This document shows, one piece after another, positions 8,981-17,093 of a stretch of 53,112 nt of DNA. This stretch comes from Aphanothece sp. CMT-3BRIN-NPC111 (GTDB lineage Bacteria; Cyanobacteriota; Cyanobacteriia; Cyanobacteriales; JAHHGU01). The stretch spans positions 1 to 53,112 of the forward strand of contig JAHHGU010000035.1 in assembly GCA_019359765.1 (NCBI GenBank), read 5' to 3'. Below the pieces are notes generated by a model. The model was not told where the DNA came from. It saw only the letters and a list, made by a program, of their open reading frames with translations, and did not search any database. How positions within the stretch are numbered: position 1 is the stretch's first letter; each line of letters starts with the position of its first letter. The translations under genes and the position numbers were made by a program.

Positions 8981-9060
8981 AGTATTTTACTAAATACTTT
9001 TTTATGATATAATGGGTTTCTAATTTCTTTGGTATTAAATAAATAAACAATAAAAAGAGG
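8981..9060 (+). promoter_or_regulatory. Putative promoter and palindromic operator of the PqqD operon
   Basis: A perfect 18-base palindromic arrangement, AGTATTT-TACT-AAATACT, spans 8981-8998. A consensus -10 box TATAAT lies at 9008-9013, so the palindrome covers the expected -35 region. AGAGGA at 9055-9060 is a good ribosome-binding site for the ATG at 9065. The layout suggests repressor or activator control of the operon; no experimental support is available. Confidence 0.5.
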
Positions 9061-9064
9061 AAAA

Positions 9065-9526
9065 ATGCTTGTATCCGAAAGCTTTATAATCAACAGTCCT
9101 AAAGTGGTTCATGAGACTATTGATGGGGAAGTAGTTATTATTAATTTAGAAGAAGGAACTTACTATAGTTTAGTAAAAGTAGGAGCAGATATCTGGAACG
9201 CTGTGGAAAGAAGAATTAGCTTTGGAGACTTAATTGAAGAAATCCAGATGCGCTATAGCGGCGACAAAGAAGAAATTGAAGAGTCAGTAAAAGCTTTGAT
9301 TAAAGAATTACAGCAAGAGGAACTAATTATATCTAATGACGTAAGTTCCACTCAAGAAAATAGCTTTTCGGTAGAAATAAAAACAAGTGATAATTTAGAA
9401 AAAATTAAATTTGAGATACCAAAACTAGAAAAATATACCGATATGCAAGATTTGCTGTTATTAGATCCCATTCATGAAGTTGAGGAAACAGGTTGGCCGA
9501 AGGCAAAAGTAGAAGTGGCTGAGTAA
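9065..9526 (+). CDS. PqqD-like RiPP-recognition protein with leader/core-like C-terminal tail
   Basis: A 153-residue protein. Residues about 8-92 match the PqqD/RRE winged-helix fold (VVHETIDGEVVIINLEEGTY, W44, then a helix of IEESVKALIKELQQEELI). PqqD domains bind leader peptides and present them to modifying enzymes. The unusual part is the tail. After a charged linker (93-115) comes F116-x2-P119-x-L121-x2-Y124-T-D126, which resembles the lasso-leader consensus Y-x2-P-x-L-x3-G, then a dense LLLLDPIHEVEETGWP stretch (130-145) and a short KAKVEVAE end. I recall similar tails on cyanobacterial PqqD-family proteins next to HPr-kinase-related genes, but cannot verify conservation here. It could be a fused recognition-plus-substrate protein or simply a subfamily-specific tail. 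It is first in a three-gene operon, six bases before the kinase gene. Confidence 0.8.
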   Translation: MLVSESFIINSPKVVHETIDGEVVIINLEEGTYYSLVKVGADIWNAVERRISFGDLIEEIQMRYSGDKEEIEESVKALIKELQQEELIISNDVSSTQENSFSVEIKTSDNLEKIKFEIPKLEKYTDMQDLLLLDPIHEVEETGWPKAKVEVAE

Positions 9527-9532
9527 TAGGGA

Positions 9533-10633
9533 ATGAAGCTGAATCAAACTGAGAGCAACTACAGTGCTGACGAGGCAGATCGGTTGGCTTACTTCCAAAC
9601 TGTTTTTGCAGGCTTTCAAAGAGCCAAGCAAAACGGGGACTTAATTAACCGCTTTTATAATATCGGTAGCTACACCATATGCCTAAGTTTTGCAGGTACA
9701 GGGTTAGTCTCTCAGCTGACACCAGCGTTTGCTCACCTGGAAACAATGCCCACGGAAACTCCTGCCCTGACTGTTTGTTTGTGGGATAGTGCTTCTACAG
9801 GAATAAAACTGCCTCTGTTGGTATCCAGTTTAATTTCTTTAGTGCGTTCCAGGTGGCAGGAGCATTTGGACATTCGGGGAGAAATCAAAGGTTACAATAG
9901 CGATCGCTTTCGGACTGTATTTCAGTGGCCGGCTACACTCAGTGTTTTGGATCTTCAGCAAAACCTGGCTATTTACTGGGTGGATGCTGCTGCTGAACTT
10001 CCTTACTTTGAACGGGGTTCACCCCTACGAACAATTTTAAACTGGTGGCTGGAAAATCGCGATCGCCAGTGCGTTCATGCTGGTGCTGTCGGTACGCCAA
10101 CTGGGGGGGTATTGCTAGCAGGGAAAGGCGGTTCGGGTAAGTCTACCAGTGCCTTAGCTTGTCTAAAGTCGGAATTACTTTACGCCAGTGATGATTATTG
10201 TTTAGTCGCCAGTGACCCTATCCCCTACGTTTACAGTCTCTACAATACAGCTAAATTAAAGGGAGCAACAGATCTAGAACGATTTCCCCTTCTGGCAAAC
10301 AAGTTTAATAATCTTGACCGTCTTGAGGAAGAAAAAGCGATGATTTTCCTGGCGGAACATTTTCCAGAAAAAGTTGTTGCTGGGTTTCCCATTAAAGCTG
10401 TGCTAGTGCCAAGAGTTACAGGAAAGAAAGATACGATATTGCAGAGAGCAAGCGCAGGGGCTGCTTTGGCAGCTTTAGCTCCTTCAACTATTTTCCAACT
10501 ACCGAGTGCTGGCAAGCAAACATTTCAAATGCTAGCGAAACTCGTTAAAGCGGTAGATTGTTACTATCTTAATCTTGGCACCGATATAGGGCAAATTCCT
10601 CAAATCATTTCCCAGCTATTGACGCAAATATGA
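9533..10633 (+). CDS. HPr kinase-related P-loop protein
   Basis: A 366-residue protein related to HPr kinase/phosphorylase C-terminal domains. The nucleotide-binding loop G197-KGGSGKS-T205 is intact, preceded by VHAG (H182) and followed by an acidic pair D220-D221 in YASDDYCLV, as in HprK-related kinases. The N-terminal 150 residues are a separate domain without a motif I recognise. Cyanobacteria lack a classical sugar phosphotransferase system here, so the substrate is unlikely to be HPr. In lasso-peptide clusters, related kinases phosphorylate the peptide C-terminus. The neighbouring PqqD-like gene makes a peptide substrate plausible but unproven. The gene starts six bases after pqqD-like and its stop overlaps the next start by four bases (ATGA). 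Confidence 0.82.
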   Translation: MKLNQTESNYSADEADRLAYFQTVFAGFQRAKQNGDLINRFYNIGSYTICLSFAGTGLVSQLTPAFAHLETMPTETPALTVCLWDSASTGIKLPLLVSSLISLVRSRWQEHLDIRGEIKGYNSDRFRTVFQWPATLSVLDLQQNLAIYWVDAAAELPYFERGSPLRTILNWWLENRDRQCVHAGAVGTPTGGVLLAGKGGSGKSTSALACLKSELLYASDDYCLVASDPIPYVYSLYNTAKLKGATDLERFPLLANKFNNLDRLEEEKAMIFLAEHFPEKVVAGFPIKAVLVPRVTGKKDTILQRASAGAALAALAPSTIFQLPSAGKQTFQMLAKLVKAVDCYYLNLGTDIGQIPQIISQLLTQI

Positions 10634-11841
10634 AAGTATTAGAAATTTCTCAATCTAACTTGGCGAGTGAACAACGAAGCAGCAGTGGCGCAGAAATTGA
10701 CCTCATCCTCAACTGTTGCCGTCCCGATATTGATAGTGGTACAGCCAAGCAAATTAAAAACCTCGTCCATGAAATTAACTGGGAAAATCTCATCCAGATA
10801 GCTTCTCAACACTTAGTCACTTCTCTAGTTTATTCCAGGTTGAAAAATATCTGTCCAGAAGCCATTCCCAGAGAAGTTCTGCAAAAGCTACAATTTGAAT
10901 TCCGACAACTCGCTTTAAAAAACCTGGAAATCACCCAAGAATTAGTCACTATTCTCGATTTATTTGCCATACACAATATTCCGGCTATTTCATTTAAAGG
11001 TCCTGCTCTTGCTGCTTTAGCCTACGGCACAACTACGATGCGGCAGTTTTATGATTTAGATATTTTGATACGTCAAAGTGACTTGGTATTAGTCAAAAAC
11101 TTATTAATTGAGCGGGGGTATAAGTCTCTATGGCAATTCACGCCGGAACAGGAAGCTGCTTTTATTAAAACTTGGTTAGCCTATAATTTGGAACGTGAAG
11201 ACGGAATTTGTGTAGATCTTCACTGGCACTTGATGCCAGATTGGCTCTCCTATAGGCTAGATACTGAGGAGATTTGGGAAAACTTAGAATTAGTCAGTCT
11301 TGCTGGTAGGGAGGTGCTTACCCTTTCAGCAGAAGAAATGCTGCTCTACCTTTGCGCTCATGGAAATAAACATGGTTGGGAAAGTTTAAAGTGGGTTTGC
11401 GACATTCCTGCACTCATTAATACTCATCCAGAAATAAAATGGGAATCGGTAATGGAACGAGCTAGGGAATTAGGTAGCGAGCGCAGTCTTTTGCTTGGTT
11501 TGCTTCTTTCTAAGCATCTTTTGGGAACCACCCTGCCAATGGCAATGGAATTAAAAATAAAAACGGATGGGCTTGTGCAATCTTTGGCTGAAGAAGCGCG
11601 TCACAAATTGTTGTCTGGCGACAAAATGAATAAATTTGAGCGTTTTTGGTTTTATACTCGAGTGATGGAACATAAACAACAGCGCCTTGTTTATACTTGG
11701 TACTTTTTACAGAGAGCGATCGCCCCTAGTCCCACCGATCGCAGCTGGTTATCTTTGCCACCATATCTATCTTTATTATATTACTTAGTTCGTCCCCTGA
11801 GATTAGTTATACAAGCTTTATCAAATTCTAAAAGCAAATAA
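10630..11841 (+). CDS. Nucleotidyltransferase-like protein (NTP_transf_5 family)
   Basis: A 403-residue protein. The family's active-site signature is visible: K123-G-P125 in ISFKGPALA, a short helix, then R138-Q-F-Y-D142-L-D144 in a beta strand, giving the D-x-D metal-binding pair of the polymerase-beta-type nucleotidyltransferase fold. The downstream W-x-C-D element (WVCDIPALI) and the DLHW motif (VDLHWHLMP) also fit. Homologues occur in lasso-peptide and exopolysaccharide loci; the transferred nucleotide and target are unknown. It is translationally coupled to the kinase (ATGA overlap) and ends the operon. A paralogue lacking the two aspartates lies at 23988-25076, bracketing the cluster. 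Confidence 0.8.
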   Translation: MKVLEISQSNLASEQRSSSGAEIDLILNCCRPDIDSGTAKQIKNLVHEINWENLIQIASQHLVTSLVYSRLKNICPEAIPREVLQKLQFEFRQLALKNLEITQELVTILDLFAIHNIPAISFKGPALAALAYGTTTMRQFYDLDILIRQSDLVLVKNLLIERGYKSLWQFTPEQEAAFIKTWLAYNLEREDGICVDLHWHLMPDWLSYRLDTEEIWENLELVSLAGREVLTLSAEEMLLYLCAHGNKHGWESLKWVCDIPALINTHPEIKWESVMERARELGSERSLLLGLLLSKHLLGTTLPMAMELKIKTDGLVQSLAEEARHKLLSGDKMNKFERFWFYTRVMEHKQQRLVYTWYFLQRAIAPSPTDRSWLSLPPYLSLLYYLVRPLRLVIQALSNSKSK

Positions 11842-11860
11842 ATAAAAATGGCTTTTATTT
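11840..11860. terminator. AT-rich hairpin between convergent genes
   Basis: AAATAAAA (11840-11847) pairs with TTTTATTT (11853-11860) across a five-base loop. It lies between the converging stops of the nucleotidyltransferase gene and the TPR-glycosyltransferase gene. The stem is all A-T, so termination strength is doubtful. Confidence 0.35.
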
Positions 11861-11865
11861 CATTT

Positions 11866-13281
11866 TTATATTAATTGATAAACTTCACTTTTCTTAAAAC
11901 TTTGGAGAAAATATTCAGCAGAAAGCTTTTGTCTTACTTCCCAATTTTTCAGATAATTATGAGTGTCCCAAATTAACGAAGTATCCAAAGCTTTAGCTGC
12001 TGCTTCCGATAAGTTACTGTAATAAAAAGGATAATCTTCCCCTAAGTACTCAACCACTGCTGGCAAAGGATTGATTAATAAGGGTGTTGCCCTAGCAATA
12101 CATTCAACAACGGCATTATTAGCGCTAGCATCGTATAAATTTAGAAAAACTATGTTTTGGGAAAGAAACTGGTCATATTCATTATTAGGAAGATATTTTT
12201 TTTCAATCGTATTTTCATAAAAAGGCGCACTAGTGATTAAATCATCAAGCTCTCTTTCTCGCTCAATTAATTGATTAAAATGTTCAGATGCTTTAGTAAA
12301 AATTTGAGTGACTAAGCGAACTTTTTCATAATTTAAGTAATTGCTTTTTTCAATGGGTAACTGATAAATTGCATTTATCCTCCGCAACCACCAACCAACT
12401 TGAACAATCTTTTTGTGGGGATTATCCAAAAATTTTTTAAAATCAAACTGTATTTCTGGAATTTCGGTGGGATGAATAAGAGTAGAAACTAATTTTCCAG
12501 TTTGTTCTCTCAGCCATTTAGCATGGTATTCCGATAAAGTAAATAATCCTAGGCAATTTTCTAGACTTTGTTTCCATATGTCTTTTGCCAATATAGTTTG
12601 AGGTGATTGTTCATAATGAAACCATTTTGGCATATTAGGAGGATTGTGAAAAATACCAATCCAAGGTTGACTATAAGGGGTAATGCCTTGTTCTTCAGAA
12701 TTGGCGAATTGCTCAAACCTTCCGGAACGTTTCATCATTTCTAAAATGTGAGATTCTCTTTTTCCGGAAAAGCTATGTCTCCAAGCAAAATTATTTTCAA
12801 GAAAACCATCAAATAAAATTCCTTTGCTATTATGTAAAGGTTTCAAGGCATTGAGCGCAAATTGCCAACCACTACGATGAAAGTTAAACGTTTTTTGATT
12901 GTATAAATTAATTTTCTCTTCCGGGTTATCTTTAAGTAAGACAGGTTGAGGCTTTGACTCCTGGTTTTGCGGCGCTTTTTGAGCCGCTGCTGTTTCTAAA
13001 AAATTTTTAATTTGTTGATAGCGGGAGGAAACTTCTAAATCTTCAGGGTTGAGCGCTAGTGCTTGCTCGTAATAGTGGAGCGCCTCTTCAAGTCGTCCTT
13101 GTTGGAGCATTAGATCTCCAAACTTAACCCAAGCTGGAAAGTAATTTTGTTGCAGATGTAATGCTTGTTGACAAGCGGCGATCGCTCTTTCAAATTTTCC
13201 TTTTAGCTGCCACGCTGTTGCTAGCTTTACTTTAATTGCTGCTGCTTCGGTATTGTCTTGGGAGGATTCGTTAAGTTTCAT
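11866..13281 (-). CDS. TPR-fused glycosyltransferase-like protein
   Basis: About 471 residues from the ATG at 13281; a further upstream start at 13314 would run into the divergent gene. Residues about 15-110 form two to three TPR units (LATAWQLKGKFERAIAACQQALHL and the next). After a linker, residues about 140-450 look like a GT-B-type glycosyltransferase: IGIFHNPPNMPKW, a SEYHAKWLREQTG segment, KIVQVGWWLRRINAIYQLP, and a late block NAVVECIARATPLLINPLPAVVEYLGEDYP typical of the donor-binding half. Specificity cannot be deduced. It is divergent from the GT2 gene at 13354, with about 70 bases between the starts. It is one of three TPR-glycosyltransferase fusions in this cluster. Confidence 0.65.
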   Translation of the reverse strand: MKLNESSQDNTEAAAIKVKLATAWQLKGKFERAIAACQQALHLQQNYFPAWVKFGDLMLQQGRLEEALHYYEQALALNPEDLEVSSRYQQIKNFLETAAAQKAPQNQESKPQPVLLKDNPEEKINLYNQKTFNFHRSGWQFALNALKPLHNSKGILFDGFLENNFAWRHSFSGKRESHILEMMKRSGRFEQFANSEEQGITPYSQPWIGIFHNPPNMPKWFHYEQSPQTILAKDIWKQSLENCLGLFTLSEYHAKWLREQTGKLVSTLIHPTEIPEIQFDFKKFLDNPHKKIVQVGWWLRRINAIYQLPIEKSNYLNYEKVRLVTQIFTKASEHFNQLIERERELDDLITSAPFYENTIEKKYLPNNEYDQFLSQNIVFLNLYDASANNAVVECIARATPLLINPLPAVVEYLGEDYPFYYSNLSEAAAKALDTSLIWDTHNYLKNWEVRQKLSAEYFLQSFKKSEVYQLI

Positions 13282-13353
13282 GAATAATTTTGCTGTGCTG
13301 GAGTGCGTTCTCATAAAATACCATTGATTCTCAACTATAAAAGAAATCTCACA

Positions 13354-14031
13354 ATGGAGCGATCGCTAGTCAGCGTTATTGTCGCTGTTAAAAATGGTGA
13401 GCGTTATTTAGCCAGTGCCTTAGAAAGTATTTTTGCTCAAGATTATCATCCTTTTGAGGTAATAGTTGTTGATGGAGGATCGGTCGATGGCACGCAGGCG
13501 ATCGCTAAATCTTTTCTAGACGTACGCTTGATTGATCAAACAGGTCAAGGTTTAGCAGATGCTTGGAACACAGGAATTGATGCAGCTAAGGGAGAATTTA
13601 TTGCCTTTCTCTCCTCCGATGACTTATGGACATCAAATAAATTAAGTACCCAGGTAAATTTTCTCCTGCGGCATCCAGAAATTGAATATACAGTTGCTAG
13701 AGTTAAGTTTTTTTTAGAGCCAGGTCATTTACTACCACGAGGATTTAGGCCTGAATTATTATCAGGAGACAGAGTGGGTAAAATTATGGAAACATTGGTA
13801 GTAAGAAAAAGCTTATTTAAAAGCATAGGTAATTTCGATCCTTTATTATTCGTTGCTGAAGATGTCGATTGGTTTTCCAAAGCTAACGATCGTCAAATTC
13901 CTATGGCAATCCTTCCTAATGTTTTACTCTACAAACGTATTCATGACAGAAATATTTCCTTGAATTCAAAAATAAATAACCACAATCTGCTGAAGATAAT
14001 GAGAAAATCTATTCACCGTAAACGTAATTAA
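13354..14031 (+). CDS. GT2 family glycosyltransferase (paralogue 1)
   Basis: A 225-residue protein from the ATG at 13354; the extra 17 codons from 13303 lack homology to the other three GT2 proteins here and overlap the divergent gene. The GT-A fold begins SVIVAVKNGERYL, with VVDGGSVDGT at about 39-47 and the metal-binding D-x-D region as LSSDDLW (D89-D90). The C-terminal part carries EDVDWFSKANDRQIPM and LLYKRIHDRNIS, shared with the paralogues at 15654, 18301 and 20530. It probably adds a sugar to an acceptor in the cytoplasm; donor and acceptor are unknown. It converges on the methyltransferase gene with only nine bases between stops. Confidence 0.85.
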   Translation: MERSLVSVIVAVKNGERYLASALESIFAQDYHPFEVIVVDGGSVDGTQAIAKSFLDVRLIDQTGQGLADAWNTGIDAAKGEFIAFLSSDDLWTSNKLSTQVNFLLRHPEIEYTVARVKFFLEPGHLLPRGFRPELLSGDRVGKIMETLVVRKSLFKSIGNFDPLLFVAEDVDWFSKANDRQIPMAILPNVLLYKRIHDRNISLNSKINNHNLLKIMRKSIHRKRN

Positions 14032-14040
14032 ATAGGAAAA

Positions 14041-14733
14041 TCAAAAATCACTATGAAAATTCCAATCACGTCGATCCTCAAGATCCTTTTTAAAAGCAAT
14101 ACATCTGAGGGTAGGTATTCGCCCTGCTGCCAAACCAAGCTTAACGAACTTCGGCATAGAACGCTGAAACTCTTTTTGAGTTGTTAAGCACTTAAATACG
14201 CTATAAGAACGATTCAATGCTACAAATCTACAAACTTTCTTAAGGCTAGGAATATGAGTATCATCAAAAACTATCACACCACCAACACGCAACAGCTTAT
14301 CAATACAGAAGAAATCCACTAGGACATGATCGAAAGTGTGCATACCATCAATAAAAGCGAAATCAATTTTTATCCCCCGATCTTCTAGGTTGGGGATAAT
14401 AATATGAGATGGCTTGTTATAAAAATCAATTATTTTTTGATAACCCGCTTTTTTGAGATTATGAAGACCAATATCTTTCCAGGCGCTCGTTTGATAAGGA
14501 TCGATGATAATATGACGACTACCAGGAGTTTTTATGAGTTCTTCACAAATGAATAGCGCACTAATTCCGTAAGCAAGACCAACTTCAAGAGTTACTTTTG
14601 GCTTTAACTCAGCGAGGATATCCTGTAATAACTCTCCAGCTTCGCGAGGAATATGCGAATGTACTTGGAGCAACTCTCCCTGAGCAGATTGTACCTGACC
14701 AGTTATAAAAATTTCTTCTAAAATTGAATTCAT
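14041..14733 (-). CDS. Class I SAM-dependent methyltransferase (Methyltransf_24-like)
   Basis: A 230-residue protein with the SAM-binding loop at residues 48-58 (TLEVGLAYGIS), the acidic residue in HIIIDPYQT, and the post-loop strand DFAFIDGMHTFDHVLVDF followed by GGVIVFDD. These match O-methyltransferases of the Methyltransf_24 group, which often act on sugars or small metabolites in polysaccharide or natural-product clusters. The acceptor is unknown. It lies on the opposite strand to its neighbours, convergent with a GT2 gene and divergent from the SDR gene. Confidence 0.8.
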   Translation of the reverse strand: MNSILEEIFITGQVQSAQGELLQVHSHIPREAGELLQDILAELKPKVTLEVGLAYGISALFICEELIKTPGSRHIIIDPYQTSAWKDIGLHNLKKAGYQKIIDFYNKPSHIIIPNLEDRGIKIDFAFIDGMHTFDHVLVDFFCIDKLLRVGGVIVFDDTHIPSLKKVCRFVALNRSYSVFKCLTTQKEFQRSMPKFVKLGLAAGRIPTLRCIAFKKDLEDRRDWNFHSDF

Positions 14734-14922
14734 TTAATTACCTATTTGGTTTTACTATTGAGATTAATAGAAACTTTGCCGAAAAATATTGCTATTAACT
14801 TCCTAATTTGGTAATTATAAGTGTTTATAAATAGTGCTGTATTGCCACAGCGATTAAAAGTACTAGCGAGGGTAACTAACTTACTCCGCTTAATCAGCTT
14901 ACCATTTCTGTCATCATCAAAA

Positions 14923-15642
14923 ATGAAAATAATTTTGATTACTGGTGCAGCAGGTTCAATCGGTAATTCATTACGCCAGCATCTCGGTCAGCACTACCAT
15001 TTTCGCTGTCTCGATATTAAGCCAATAACTGATGCCGATGATGCGGTAGTTGCAGATATCACCAACTTCGAGGCTGTCTTAGAGGCGATGCAGGAAGTTG
15101 ATGCCGTCATTCATCTAGCTGCTAATCCCAGCGTTAACCAAGCGTGGCATGATGTTTACACTAGCGGTATTGCTGGGGCTTACAATGTTTTTGAAGCTGC
15201 ACGGCAAGCAGGAGTGAGTAAAATCATTTACGCCAGTAGCACCCATGTGTCAATTTGGCCGGATATAAAACAAGAAGTGGTGAGTACACCAGAAATGACC
15301 GTGCATCCCGATTCACTGTATGGAGTGGGTAAAGCTTGCGGTGAAATACTCGGACGTTTCTATACAGAAAAGTATAATTTATCTGTCATTTGCTTACGCA
15401 TTGGTTCGTTTCAGCTTAACCCACAGCCAAACAGTGCAGATGCCCCCATTCTCCGTACCTGGTGCAGTCCCCGCGACTTGGCGCAGCTGGTGAGGCGATC
15501 GCTCGACACTAACAACCTGGGCTTTCAAATTTTTTATGCTGTTTCAGGCAACCGCCGCAGCTTTTGGGATATTAGCAATGCCCAAAAACTGGTGGGATAC
15601 CAACCAGAGGACGATGCCGAACAATTATTGCCCAAAAGTTAG
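14923..15642 (+). CDS. NAD-dependent SDR, uronate-dehydrogenase-like
   Basis: A 239-residue protein from the ATG at 14923, where the Rossmann fold starts immediately (MKIILITGAAGSIG). The in-frame extension to 14821 is not part of the fold. The extended-SDR signature is complete: glycine motif at 7-14, serine/threonine at 105-107 (YASSTH), and Y133-x3-K137 (SLYGVGKACGE). The later RIGSF and TWCSPRDLAQLVRRSL segments resemble bacterial uronate dehydrogenases more than UDP-sugar 4-epimerases, and the short length agrees. It might oxidise a hexuronic acid or modify a nucleotide sugar used by the adjoining glycosyltransferases. The substrate call is tentative; the SDR call is firm. A GT2 gene follows 11 bases later. 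Confidence 0.78.
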   Translation: MKIILITGAAGSIGNSLRQHLGQHYHFRCLDIKPITDADDAVVADITNFEAVLEAMQEVDAVIHLAANPSVNQAWHDVYTSGIAGAYNVFEAARQAGVSKIIYASSTHVSIWPDIKQEVVSTPEMTVHPDSLYGVGKACGEILGRFYTEKYNLSVICLRIGSFQLNPQPNSADAPILRTWCSPRDLAQLVRRSLDTNNLGFQIFYAVSGNRRSFWDISNAQKLVGYQPEDDAEQLLPKS

Positions 15643-15653
15643 TATATAAAGTC

Positions 15654-16331
15654 ATGGAAAATCACCCCCTAGTTAGCGTCATCATTCCAGTGTATAACGG
15701 CGATCGCTACCTCGCTGAAGCAATAGAAACCGTCCTAACCCAAACTTATCAACTTATTGAAATTATTGTTGTAGATGATGGTTCTATAGACAACAGTGCT
15801 GAAATTGCTAAAGGTTATAAAGAAGTTAAATATTTTTATCAACCAAATCAAGGGGTTTCTGTCGCGCGCAATGTTGGCATTGCTGCTGCTCAAGGAGAAT
15901 TTCTCGCTTTTCTAGATGCGGACGATATTTGGACTAACGATAAGATTAGCAAACAAGTTAATTATTTGTGTCAGCATCCCCAGATTGGATATGTTGTCTG
16001 CCATAGTTGTTTATTTTTAGAGCCAACAAGCAATATACCCCCTGGATTGAACCTAGACAAACTTTTCAAAGTTGCTCCGGTTTATATTCCTAGCGCTTTA
16101 GTTATCCGCAAATCGGCGCTCGAAAAAATTGGTGTCTTTGCTCATCAATACAGGCTTGGTGAAGGTATGGATTGGTTTTTCCGTGCCAATGAGGCTGATA
16201 TTTGCAAGGCGATCGTTCCAGAAGTGCTTCTGCATAAGCGGATTCACGATAGAAATTTATCCTATGAACTGCGACATAAACACCGTTTGCAGTTAGTTAA
16301 ATCATATATAGAGCGTCAACATGATAGATAA
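15654..16331 (+). CDS. GT2 family glycosyltransferase (paralogue 2)
   Basis: A 225-residue GT-A glycosyltransferase with SVIIPVYNGDRYLAEAIE at the N-terminus, VVDDGSIDNS at about 39-48, and the D-x-D motif as LDADDIW (D88, D90-D91). The C-terminal half shows EGMDWFFRANE and LLHKRIHDRNLS, the same block as in the other three paralogues. It lies downstream of the SDR gene and its last 11 bases overlap the sulfotransferase start, so the three are probably one transcription unit. Donor sugar and acceptor are unknown. Confidence 0.87.
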   Translation: MENHPLVSVIIPVYNGDRYLAEAIETVLTQTYQLIEIIVVDDGSIDNSAEIAKGYKEVKYFYQPNQGVSVARNVGIAAAQGEFLAFLDADDIWTNDKISKQVNYLCQHPQIGYVVCHSCLFLEPTSNIPPGLNLDKLFKVAPVYIPSALVIRKSALEKIGVFAHQYRLGEGMDWFFRANEADICKAIVPEVLLHKRIHDRNLSYELRHKHRLQLVKSYIERQHDR

Positions 16332-17085
16332 TAGTGTATTGAAAAATAAAAAAATATATAAACACATCGAATATCTCTTTAAAAAAACTGAATTGATCAG
16401 CAAAAAATTTGTAATTATAACCCAAGGGAGAACTGGTAGCACTTTATTATGCGACCTCATCAATTCGCATCCAGATATCCATTGTGACGGAGAGATATTT
16501 CAAGTTTTTGCCAGCGAAATACTTGATGTTAAACTGTATGCCAAAGTTATTTATATTATTAATAATAATCATCGGGCATATGGCTTTAAAGTTTTGCCAT
16601 ATCAACTGATTCAAGAAGGGATAAATCCCAGATTATTTTTGTGTTATATACATAAAAATAATTGGAATATTATTTACTTAAAGCGGCATAATCTTTTTAG
16701 ACATACAGTTTCTCTTATGATTGCTCAGAAGAGAAATACATGGCAGGATACATCAAATAATCCTCTAAACAATTATCGTTATTACTTAGATACTAGTCAA
16801 ATTATTGCTCTTATGAAAGATAAAGAAATAAAGTTAGAGGAGGAAAAAAAATATTTAAACGAGCTTCCTTACTTATCACTGACTTACGAAGACGATCTTT
16901 TAAAAGCTGAACAACACCAAAATACTGCTAATAAAGTATTTAACTATCTAGAGTTCTCATCTGTTCCAGTCAAAACTGAGTTTTGCAGAACAACTTCTGA
17001 CCGACTTTCAGACTTCATTGAAAACTATGAAGAAGTTGTTAAAGCGGTGAGTCAAACCAAGTATGCCCATTTCTTGGAAACCTAG
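16321..17085 (+). CDS. Sulfotransferase-family protein
   Basis: A 254-residue protein. The PAPS-binding loop is visible at residues 32-41 (IITQGRTGST), followed by LLCDLINSHPDIHCDGEIF typical of Stf0/NodH-like sulfotransferases. The 3'-phosphate-binding element appears as R121 and S130 in LKRHNLFRHTVS. Such enzymes transfer sulfate from PAPS to hydroxyls of sugars or lipids, and in some RiPP clusters to peptides. The start overlaps the GT2 gene by 11 bases, implying coupled translation. The sequence is noticeably A/T-rich, more than the flanking housekeeping genes. The acceptor is unknown. Confidence 0.8.
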   Translation: MIDNSVLKNKKIYKHIEYLFKKTELISKKFVIITQGRTGSTLLCDLINSHPDIHCDGEIFQVFASEILDVKLYAKVIYIINNNHRAYGFKVLPYQLIQEGINPRLFLCYIHKNNWNIIYLKRHNLFRHTVSLMIAQKRNTWQDTSNNPLNNYRYYLDTSQIIALMKDKEIKLEEEKKYLNELPYLSLTYEDDLLKAEQHQNTANKVFNYLEFSSVPVKTEFCRTTSDRLSDFIENYEEVVKAVSQTKYAHFLET

Positions 17086-17093
17086 TAATGGAG

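Noticed and set aside
8921..9007. Short frame of 28 codons upstream of the PqqD-like gene as a separate precursor peptide
   Set aside because: It overlaps the predicted promoter, has no ribosome-binding site and no leader-like motif, and is hydrophobic and A/T-driven.
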